Origin: Campylobacterales bacterium
GTDB lineage: Bacteria; Campylobacterota; Campylobacteria; Campylobacterales; JALSKU01
Reading direction: 5' to 3'
Length of the DNA: 32,087 nucleotides
NCBI GenBank assembly: GCA_027065125.1
Contig: JAMOOV010000161.1
Span: 1 to 32,087 of the forward strand
In this document: one piece after another, positions 16,582 to 23,110 of the stretch
Numbering within the stretch: the stretch's first letter is position 1
Layout: each line of letters starts with the position of its first letter
Notes under the pieces: model-generated
Database searches by the model: none
Seen by the model: the letters and a program-made list of their open reading frames with translations, nothing else
What the model was told of the DNA's origin: nothing
Made by a program: the position numbers and the translations under genes

Positions 16582-16881
16582 TTATTCTTTGGTTTTTAAA
16601 AATTCTATAATTGCTTCTTCGACTGTTGAGATTTTACTTGATGGAGTAAATATTTTTAAACGGTTTGATGCTACACCATCTCCTGTAATAATATTTCTAA
16701 TCAAAGTTTTTTTGAAAAAGTCTATCAAATCAGCTTTGTTTTTCGTGTTAAATGATGGGGATTTTCTTGAGCCATATTGATTGGTTAATGTATCATAAAT
16801 GATGAGGTATTCACACTTTTCAAAATCTCTGCAAAATTCTGAACTTATCCATTTTCCTTTTGATGTTATGGCGATTTTCAT
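16582..16881 (-). CDS. NifX/NifB-like (dinitrogenase Fe-Mo cofactor family) small protein
   Basis: This 99-residue protein begins [20 protein letters not shown] and continues [13 protein letters not shown], which resembles the start of the NifX/NifB C-terminal/NafY fold (MKIAIxSxGxxVSxHFGRxxYFxIYD). A later [16 protein letters not shown] segment corresponds to the region where the family usually has GxGxxAxxxLxxxGI. In nitrogen fixers such domains bind iron-molybdenum cofactor precursors, but many non-fixers have small members of unknown role. The family's cofactor-binding His in the first motif is not obvious here. It directly precedes uppP (2-nt gap), a pairing without an evident functional reason. 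No nif genes are in the window. Confidence 0.7.
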   Translation of the reverse strand: MKIAITSKGKWISSEFCRDFEKCEYLIIYDTLTNQYGSRKSPSFNTKNKADLIDFFKKTLIRNIITGDGVASNRLKIFTPSSKISTVEEAIIEFLKTKE

Positions 16882-16932
16882 TTTATTCCTTGTAAAAAAA
16901 TCAATTTTATCGAAAAATAGCTTTAAAATAGG

Positions 16933-16938
16933 TATAAT
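16933..16938 (+). promoter_or_regulatory. -10 element for the FliL-like gene
   Basis: A perfect TATAAT preceded by AGG lies 33 nt before the start codon at 16971, and AAAGGA follows near 16960. No convincing -35 is present. It sits in the 89-bp gap between divergent genes. Confidence 0.5.
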
Positions 16939-16970
16939 CTCATAAATAGGATTAAACCCAAAGGATAGTT

Positions 16971-17357
16971 ATGAAGAGATTTTTTATAGTATTGTTTTTC
17001 CCGTTATTATTATCTGCTCAAATGTTAAATGTTAATAACTTTACCACTGATCTATTTTCAAAGATAGACAAATCTCCAAAAGAGATAAAGTTATCATTGA
17101 TGATAGAGGGTAGATATGTTAAAAATGAAAATTATAAAATCATTGATGCTTTAAATATAACTATAGGTAGTTTTTATGTAGAAGATTTGCTTACTTCAAA
17201 AGGAAAAGAGGCACTAAAAAAATTATTGATAAACTATGCGGCAAAAAAATATAGTGTTGATATAGATGATGTGTATATTCAAAAATTGATGATAAATCAA
17301 AATCCATCTACGAATGATATAGTGTCTGCTTTAAAGAAAGAAGGGTGCTGTAAATAA
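16971..17357 (+). CDS. FliL-like exported protein
   Basis: This 128-residue protein starts with a signal sequence (KRFFIVLFFPLLLSA, then Gln17). The rest resembles the periplasmic domain of FliL, the stomatin-like protein that surrounds the flagellar stator: a strand region (KLSLMIEGRYVKNENYKIID), a helix ending in YVEDLLTSKGKEALKKLL, and a last strand DVYIQKLMI, as in FliL's EDLxTxEGKExLRxEL then VxxVYFTEFVV. True FliL keeps an uncleaved N-terminal membrane anchor; here the leader is short and could be cleaved or act as the anchor. The C-terminus ends GCCK, a cysteine pair of unknown meaning. It is not near other flagellar motor genes. It converges on dadA with no bases between the two stop codons, and the hairpin at 17341-17368 covers both ends. 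Confidence 0.65.
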   Translation: MKRFFIVLFFPLLLSAQMLNVNNFTTDLFSKIDKSPKEIKLSLMIEGRYVKNENYKIIDALNITIGSFYVEDLLTSKGKEALKKLLINYAAKKYSVDIDDVYIQKLMINQNPSTNDIVSALKKEGCCK

Positions 17358-17368
17358 TCAGCACCCTT
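17341..17368. terminator. Bidirectional hairpin over two convergent stop codons
   Basis: AAGGGTGCTG (17341-17350) pairs perfectly with CAGCACCCTT (17359-17368) around an 8-nt loop. The loop holds the whole stop codon of the FliL-like gene and the first base of the dadA stop. The T content after it is moderate on the minus strand (CTTTCTTT) and poor on the plus strand. It is the only strong dyad at the junction, so it probably ends or stabilises both messages. Confidence 0.65.
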
Positions 17369-18587
17369 GATAAAATCCTGAAAACAGAAGTACATCATCA
17401 CTCTTTTTGTTTTCAAGGTTTTTGTCTATAAGATCGCAAACTATATCTCCTATAGCAGGAGCAAAGGTGATGCCAAGCCACCCCATACCGTTTGCATGTA
17501 TGATATTGTTATACTTTTCATCTCTGCCAAAAAGCGGGATGTCATTAGGAGTCAATGGTCTAAAACCTGTCCAATACCTTATCTCTTTCATCTCAAAATC
17601 AACAATATATGGTCTTAAAGTATTTAAAATAGACTCAAATCTCTCCATTTTATAATTGTAGTCATAATTGCCAAGTTCCAATTTGCTTGTGATTCTGACA
17701 CTCTCTTTTCTTGGTATAAATCCCAAAAATTGATCTATAAACAAAACGGCGGTCTTTGGTTTTAAGTCTTTATCCATCTTAAAGGTCATACTGTAGCCTT
17801 TAGCAGGAGTGAGCATCATGTCTAAACCGGTTTTTCTTGATAAAGACACATTGCTTCCGGTAGAAATGATAAAATTATCGGCTTCAAATTCCTCATTTTT
17901 GCTATAAGCTTTTACGGCTTTGTTATCTTTGTATTCTAAGTTTATAATCTCGGTATTTAAAATGAACTCAACACCTTTTTCCTTAAGAAGTTTGACTAAA
18001 TTTTTCATAAGAAGTTCAGGGTCAAGATGGGCATTCCTGTTTAAAAAGATAGAACCTACTACTTTTTCATTTACACAAGGTATCATATCTTTTGTTTTTT
18101 CATAATTCCAAACTTCTCTGTGAGGGTTGTTTTTACACAAAACAGTTTCTTTTTCAAAAGACTCTTCATTTGTATAAGCCATAGCAACTCCGCTATGATG
18201 AAAGTCAAATTCAAACTCTTTTGCCATTTCTATGTAGTGCTGCATTGTTATTTCACCATATTTTTCAAAAAGAGCGAGAGTTCTTTTGACTCTTTGAGGA
18301 TTGGCATTTTTGGCAAATAGATATAGCCATTTGATAATCTTTGTGGATAAAGAATCTATCATAAGCGGGCTTTTTCCTTTTAGCATTAGTTTTAAAGTAC
18401 CTGCTATGATACCCGGTCTTGAAAGCGGAAGTTCATCAAATGGAGAGACAAGCCCCGCATTTCCGAAAGAGGCACTATCGCTAATATCACCTTTATCTAT
18501 GACAGTAACTTGATAACCCTTTTTTGTTAGCATATAAGCACTCATAAGTCCAATTATTCCGCCACCTACAACTATAATTTTGCTCAT
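17358..18587 (-). CDS. dadA: D-amino-acid dehydrogenase-type FAD oxidoreductase (DadA-like)
   Basis: This 409-residue flavoprotein of the DAO family begins KIIVVGGGIIGLMSAYML, the dinucleotide-binding GxGxxG (residues 8-13) followed by the acidic strand end VTVIDKG. The segment SASFGNAGLVSPFDELPLSR is the DadA-specific N-terminal signature (SxANAGxxSP). Near the C-terminus YWTGFRPLTPNDIPLFGR and HANGMGWLGITFAPAIG match the FAD-binding end of DadA. The reaction is oxidative deamination of D-amino acids, such as D-alanine from peptidoglycan, to 2-oxoacids with electrons to the quinone pool. It starts 9 nt after the lolA stop, with AGGA 7 nt before ATG, so it is the second gene of a lolA-dadA unit. 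A related glycine/sarcosine oxidase activity is the main alternative. Confidence 0.85.
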   Translation of the reverse strand: MSKIIVVGGGIIGLMSAYMLTKKGYQVTVIDKGDISDSASFGNAGLVSPFDELPLSRPGIIAGTLKLMLKGKSPLMIDSLSTKIIKWLYLFAKNANPQRVKRTLALFEKYGEITMQHYIEMAKEFEFDFHHSGVAMAYTNEESFEKETVLCKNNPHREVWNYEKTKDMIPCVNEKVVGSIFLNRNAHLDPELLMKNLVKLLKEKGVEFILNTEIINLEYKDNKAVKAYSKNEEFEADNFIISTGSNVSLSRKTGLDMMLTPAKGYSMTFKMDKDLKPKTAVLFIDQFLGFIPRKESVRITSKLELGNYDYNYKMERFESILNTLRPYIVDFEMKEIRYWTGFRPLTPNDIPLFGRDEKYNNIIHANGMGWLGITFAPAIGDIVCDLIDKNLENKKSDDVLLFSGFYQGC

Positions 18588-18596
18588 TGTTTTTTC

Positions 18597-19115
18597 CTAA
18601 TTATTTTGTAAAATATCATAATCTTCCGGTATAGTGTAATGAAAGATTTTATCATCAAGGATGAGGTTTGTTTCTTGATTGTAAAATTTTATCTCCACAC
18701 TATTTCCCACTTTGTCTTTATATGTTATTTTATTTATTTTATCATCTTTTGTAAAAATTTTATATGTATTGTTGCAACATGAAGCTATATATATCCCATT
18801 TTCTTTTTTTGCAGATTTTAATATATTTAAAATTTTTGGAAGTTTTTCTAACTTTGAAAATATGACTTGTTCGAGTTCCGGCTCTATAATGATAACTTTT
18901 TTATTTAAAAAGTATAGAAATTTTTTAATGGGTTTTTTGTATATCCAAAGTGCTTTACTGTTTGATATAGCATAAAATTTTCCACTATAACTTATAGTTT
19001 GATTCTCTTCATTGGTTATATTTTGTATAAAATCGGTTTTGATAGAGTGGATATCAGCTATACTACCAGCAAAAATTGATACGACAATGGTAAAAAATAG
19101 TAAAATTTTTTTCAA
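18597..19115 (-). CDS. lolA: Outer-membrane lipoprotein carrier protein LolA
   Basis: This 172-residue secreted chaperone takes outer-membrane lipoproteins from the LolC/E-LolD complex and carries them across the periplasm. The start is TTG at 19113-19115, because a perfect AAAGGAG lies 5 nt upstream; the resulting leader MKKILLFFTIVVSIFAGS is a normal signal peptide. An upstream GTG adds 10 residues without a ribosome-binding site. The mature protein shows the LolA pattern: IHSIKTDFIQNIT, ISYSGKFYAISNSKALWIYK, then KKVIIIEPELEQVIFSKLE. Sequence conservation outside these strands is low, as usual in Campylobacterota. It is divergent from secA, with lolC/E after secA, so two parts of the lipoprotein sorting path are neighbours. 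Confidence 0.85.
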   Translation of the reverse strand: MKKILLFFTIVVSIFAGSIADIHSIKTDFIQNITNEENQTISYSGKFYAISNSKALWIYKKPIKKFLYFLNKKVIIIEPELEQVIFSKLEKLPKILNILKSAKKENGIYIASCCNNTYKIFTKDDKINKITYKDKVGNSVEIKFYNQETNLILDDKIFHYTIPEDYDILQNN

Positions 19116-19127
19116 AAATACTCCTTT
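19113..19127 (-). promoter_or_regulatory. Ribosome-binding site that fixes a TTG start for lolA
   Basis: On the minus strand AAAGGAG (19121-19127) is followed by TATTT and then TTG (19113-19115). This is the best Shine-Dalgarno sequence near the gene and places the signal peptide at the exact N-terminus. Confidence 0.75.
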
Positions 19128-19225
19128 AAGAGTGAAATCTATCACATAAAACTTAAAAATAAGATAAAAATTTAAATAATTGCTACTATTTTTTTGGATT
19201 TATAAAATCAAAATTAAAAATATGT

Positions 19226-19231
19226 TATACT
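19226..19231 (+). promoter_or_regulatory. Candidate -10 element for secA
   Basis: TATACT preceded by TATGT lies 31 nt before the secA ATG in the 146-bp divergent gap with lolA. There is no recognisable -35. The ribosome-binding site AAAAAGG (19245-19251) is 10 nt from the start codon, longer than usual. Confidence 0.4.
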
Positions 19232-19261
19232 CTCCCAATTTTGTAAAAAGGTTAAAATGAT

Positions 19262-21904
19262 ATGGTTTCAGGAGTGTTTAAAAAGATATTCGGAACAAAA
19301 AATGATAGAGAAGTAAAAAGATATGCAAAGAGAGTGGAAAAGGTTAATGTCTTAGAAAAAAAGTATGAAAAATTGAGTGATGAAGAGCTTAAAAATGCCT
19401 ATCTTGAACTTAAAAAAGAGGTAAAAGAGGGTAAAAAGAGTCTTGATGATGTTTTGTATGACTCTTTTGCTATAACAAGAGAAGTTTCAAAAAGAACGAT
19501 AGGTTTAAGGCATTTTGATGTGCAGATGATCGGTGGTTTCGTTCTTCATGAAGGTAGGATTGCAGAGATGAAGACTGGAGAGGGTAAAACACTTGTTGCA
19601 ACACTACCGATAGTTTTGAATGCTATGCTTGACAAGGGTGTTCATCTTGTAACGGTAAATGACTATCTTGCCAAAAGAGATGCTAATGATATGAGTCCGA
19701 TATATAACTTTCTCGGACTTAAAGTTGGAGTTTTGACAGCCGAATTGGAAGATGATGCTAAAAGAAAAGAGCAGTATGATGCCGATGTAACATACGGTAC
19801 AAATAATGAGTTCGGATTTGACTACCTAAGAGACAACATGAAGTATTCACTTGAGGAGAAAGTTCAAAGAGAGTATCATTTTGCTATCGTGGATGAGGTG
19901 GACTCTATCTTGATAGATGAGGCAAGAACCCCTCTTATCATCAGTGGTCCGACTGACAAAACACTCGACAATTATAAAAAAGCCGATGCTATAGCAGTGC
20001 AATTAAAAAGAGCTATAAAACTTAATGAAAAAGGTGAAATAGATCCGGAAAGTGGCGATTTTATTGTTGATGAAAAAAACAGAACCATAACAATAACCGA
20101 AAAAGGTATCCAAAAAGCTGAAGAATTGTTTGGTATAGACAATATGTACAGCCTTGAAAATGCTATCCTTTCTCATCATCTTGATCAAGCTTTAAAAGCA
20201 AGAAATCTTTTTGAAAAAGATGTGGATTATGTCGTAAAAGATGGCGAAATCATTATTGTCGATGAATTTACAGGAAGACTTAGTGAAGGCAGGAGATTTA
20301 GCGAAGGACTTCATCAAGCTCTTGAAGCAAAAGAGAATGTCAAGATCCAAGAAGAGTCTCAAACTCTTGCGGATATTACTTTCCAAAACTACTTTAGACT
20401 TTATGAAAAGCTTGCAGGTATGACAGGAACCGCTCAAACGGAAGCTACGGAATTTTCTCAGATATACGGACTTGATGTTATATCCATACCTACTAATGTC
20501 CCTGTTATTAGAAAAGATATGAATGATCTTATATATAAAACCGAAAGAGAGAAATTTCAAGCGGCAATCAATACTATAAAAAAATTACATAAAAAAGGAC
20601 AGCCCGTACTTGTAGGTACTGCATCCATAGAAAAAAGTGAAGTTTTGCATGAGCTTTTGAAAAATGAGAAGATACCTCACTCTGTACTAAATGCCAAGCA
20701 TCATGAGCAAGAGGCTCAAATCATAAAAGATGCGGGTAAAAAGGGTATGGTTACCATAGCTACCAATATGGCCGGTCGTGGTGTCGATATAAAACTTGAT
20801 GATGAGGTTAAAAAGCTTGGCGGTCTGTTTATCATGGGTACCGAAAGGCATGAAAGCAGAAGGATAGACAATCAGCTAAGAGGAAGAAGCGGAAGACAAG
20901 GAGATCCGGGAGCTAGTCAATTTTATCTTAGTCTTGAAGATAATTTATTGAGAATTTTCGGTAGCGATAAGATAAAAACTATTATGGAGAGATTGGGTAT
21001 AGAGGAGGGCGAGTTTATAGAGTCTAAAATGGTAACAAGAGCCGTTGAAAATGCTCAAAAAAAGGTTGAAAATCTACATTTTGAGGCAAGAAAAAATCTT
21101 CTTGAATATGATGATGTGGCAAATGAACAGAGAAAGACAATATATAACTTTAGAAACAACCTTTTGGATCCGAATTATGATATAGGTAAAAAACTTGATG
21201 AGATAAGAGAAGAGTTTGTTGATTCGATTTTATTTAAAGCCGGTATTTTTGAAAGCGGTGTTAAAGAGGATTATGATCTTGAAAAAGCAGTTTCTTTAAT
21301 AAAAGAGGAAATCAATGAAGATATAGATGTGAAAGAGTTGAAAGATTTGGATTATCAATCTCTTGTTGAAAAGATATGTACTATTTTAAAAGATAGATAT
21401 GAAAAAAAGATGTCTGTTGTAGATGAAAAACAGAGAAACGAGATAGAAAGAGTGCTTTACCTTCAAATTCTTGATAATGCCTGGAGAGAACATCTCTATC
21501 AAATGGATATACTAAAAACAGGTATAGGGCTTAGAGGATACAACCAAAAAGATCCTTTGGTAGAGTACAAAAAAGAGAGTTACAATCTATTTTTAGAATT
21601 AGTTGATAGAATTAAATTTGAAAGTATCAAAACCCTTCATTTGGTGCAGTTAAGAGATGAAGAGGAAGAGAGAGAGCGAGAGAGGATGCAGCAGATATTG
21701 AACGAAATGCAACTCTCAAATGAAGATATAGAACTTTTGCATGAAAGCACTCTTGAACCGGAAGAGGTACATAATGAGCCTATAAGAGCAGAGAAAAAGA
21801 TACCGAGAAATGCTCCATGTCCTTGTGGTAGCGGCAAAAAATATAAAAATTGTTGCGGTAAAAGCGGTCCTAAAAAAGGGATACTTGCCAGCGAACAGGC
21901 TTAG
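19262..21904 (+). CDS. secA: Preprotein translocase ATPase SecA
   Basis: SecA drives secretory proteins through SecYEG. At 880 residues it is full length. Walker A is GEGKT (residues 106-110) in [14 protein letters not shown]; the DEAD-type Walker B is [17 protein letters not shown] (Asp211-Glu212); motif VI-like [15 protein letters not shown] confirms the second motor domain. The C-terminal zinc finger [13 protein letters not shown] (Cys853, 855, 864, 865) binds SecB or ribosomes in homologues. The N-terminus [14 protein letters not shown] is typical of the family. The next gene, lolC/E, begins within about 15 nt of the stop with no terminator, so the two are co-transcribed. Confidence 0.98.
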   Translation: MVSGVFKKIFGTKNDREVKRYAKRVEKVNVLEKKYEKLSDEELKNAYLELKKEVKEGKKSLDDVLYDSFAITREVSKRTIGLRHFDVQMIGGFVLHEGRIAEMKTGEGKTLVATLPIVLNAMLDKGVHLVTVNDYLAKRDANDMSPIYNFLGLKVGVLTAELEDDAKRKEQYDADVTYGTNNEFGFDYLRDNMKYSLEEKVQREYHFAIVDEVDSILIDEARTPLIISGPTDKTLDNYKKADAIAVQLKRAIKLNEKGEIDPESGDFIVDEKNRTITITEKGIQKAEELFGIDNMYSLENAILSHHLDQALKARNLFEKDVDYVVKDGEIIIVDEFTGRLSEGRRFSEGLHQALEAKENVKIQEESQTLADITFQNYFRLYEKLAGMTGTAQTEATEFSQIYGLDVISIPTNVPVIRKDMNDLIYKTEREKFQAAINTIKKLHKKGQPVLVGTASIEKSEVLHELLKNEKIPHSVLNAKHHEQEAQIIKDAGKKGMVTIATNMAGRGVDIKLDDEVKKLGGLFIMGTERHESRRIDNQLRGRSGRQGDPGASQFYLSLEDNLLRIFGSDKIKTIMERLGIEEGEFIESKMVTRAVENAQKKVENLHFEARKNLLEYDDVANEQRKTIYNFRNNLLDPNYDIGKKLDEIREEFVDSILFKAGIFESGVKEDYDLEKAVSLIKEEINEDIDVKELKDLDYQSLVEKICTILKDRYEKKMSVVDEKQRNEIERVLYLQILDNAWREHLYQMDILKTGIGLRGYNQKDPLVEYKKESYNLFLELVDRIKFESIKTLHLVQLRDEEEERERERMQQILNEMQLSNEDIELLHESTLEPEEVHNEPIRAEKKIPRNAPCPCGSGKKYKNCCGKSGPKKGILASEQA

Positions 21905-21919
21905 AAGGATAGAGCTATA
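21905..21919 (+). promoter_or_regulatory. Ribosome-binding site pointing to an ATA start for lolC/E
   Basis: AAGGA (21905-21909), which begins right after the secA stop, is 7 nt before ATA (21917-21919). A second ATA follows directly. No ATG, GTG or TTG occurs in frame between the secA stop and TTG at 21950, and that TTG has no ribosome-binding site and would remove conserved residues. Confidence 0.5.
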
Positions 21920-23110
21920 ATACTTTCATCATATCTTGTTAAAAAGTATTTGAGATTTGATAAAACTCAACCGTTTATAACGGTAAGTGCTGTTTTAGCT
22001 TTTGTTGGGGTTATGGTGGGGGTTATGGTTTTGATAGTCGCTATGGCTATCATGAACGGTTTTGATAAAAACTTTGAGGATAAGCTTTTTACTATGAATT
22101 ATCCTCTTAGTATCTACCCTAAGACTTATAAAAATATAGATGAAAATCTACTCTTAAAGTTGAGAAAAAAGTTTCCGGATTTGAAATTTAGTCCGTATAT
22201 AAACTCTCAAACTATCATAAAAAGAGGAGAGAAGCTTGAAGGTGGTATGCTTTTTGGTGTAAATTTTAAAGATGAATCAAAAATAAACTCCATAGTTAGA
22301 AAAGCGGTTAAAAATCGAAATATAAAAAGATTTGAAGTAGTTGTCGGAAAAGGTATCAAAGATATGTTTTTTTTGCAAAATGGAGAAAAGATAACTTTGA
22401 TATTTACAAAAAATGCTCCTGCGGGATTTTCATTGATACCTACGATGAAAAGATTTAGAGTTGTGGGGAGTTTCAACTCCGGTCTTATAGCTTATGATAA
22501 GGTGTATATGTATGCCACATTGGACTCTTTGCAAAAGATTTTGCATTTTGCTCTAAATGAGTTTAGCGGTATTCACATATACTCTAAAAATCCTCAAGCA
22601 GATATAAAAAAGATACAAAAATTTTTGCCTGATTATGCCGGAGTTATAGGGTGGTGGCAACAAAACGGTAACTTTTTTGCAGCACTTGCTTTGGAAAAGA
22701 GATCTCTTTTTGTAGTTTTGATGTTGATTATACTAATAGCCTCTTTAAATATCATAAGTTCTTTGCTTATGATAGTGATGAACAGGAGAAAAGAAATAGC
22801 ACTTTTGCTCTCTTTGGGAGCTACAAAAAAAGAGATAAGAGATACATTTTTTCGTCTTGGAATGGTGATAGGAGGAAGCGGTATAATTGTAGGGGTTGTT
22901 CTCGGTCTTGTGATAATGTATCTTCTTGGTTCTTTTGATATTATCTCTTTGCCTGCAGATGTTTACGGAATGAGCAAATTGCCTATAGATTTATCGTTGA
23001 GAGATTTTGTTTTAATAATTATCGGTGCAGTGGCTATAGTAGCTTTTTCATCCTATTATCCGTCAAAACAAATCAGCAAGATAGATATCCTTTCTACTTT
23101 GAGGGACTAA
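21917..23110 (+). CDS. lolC: Lipoprotein-releasing system permease LolC/LolE
   Basis: This inner-membrane protein extracts mature lipoproteins and passes them to LolA, powered by the LolD ATPase, which is not in the window. Read from ATA at 21917 it has 397 residues; from the conventional TTG at 21950, 386. The longer form restores SSYLVKKYLRFDKTQPFITV, the N-terminal signature of the family before the first membrane segment. MacB/FtsX topology is clear: one membrane helix (AVLAFVGVMVGVMVLIVAMA), a periplasmic domain of about 200 residues starting NGFDKNFEDKLFTMNYP, then three C-terminal helices with the LLSLGATKKEIRDTFFRLG coupling segment. Campylobacterota usually have a single LolC/E-type permease, so C versus E is not separable. 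Its 3' end overlaps the convergent AsmA-like gene by 17 bp. Confidence 0.9.
   Translation: MILSSYLVKKYLRFDKTQPFITVSAVLAFVGVMVGVMVLIVAMAIMNGFDKNFEDKLFTMNYPLSIYPKTYKNIDENLLLKLRKKFPDLKFSPYINSQTIIKRGEKLEGGMLFGVNFKDESKINSIVRKAVKNRNIKRFEVVVGKGIKDMFFLQNGEKITLIFTKNAPAGFSLIPTMKRFRVVGSFNSGLIAYDKVYMYATLDSLQKILHFALNEFSGIHIYSKNPQADIKKIQKFLPDYAGVIGWWQQNGNFFAALALEKRSLFVVLMLIILIASLNIISSLLMIVMNRRKEIALLLSLGATKKEIRDTFFRLGMVIGGSGIIVGVVLGLVIMYLLGSFDIISLPADVYGMSKLPIDLSLRDFVLIIIGAVAIVAFSSYYPSKQISKIDILSTLRD

Noticed and set aside
12866-16881. Ankyrin gene, truncated HMGL-like gene, uppP and NifX-like gene as a new defence or toxin island
   Set aside because: uppP is a core gene, there is no nuclease, toxin or mobility gene, and base composition looks like the neighbours. 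A loose turnover spot is the most that can be said.
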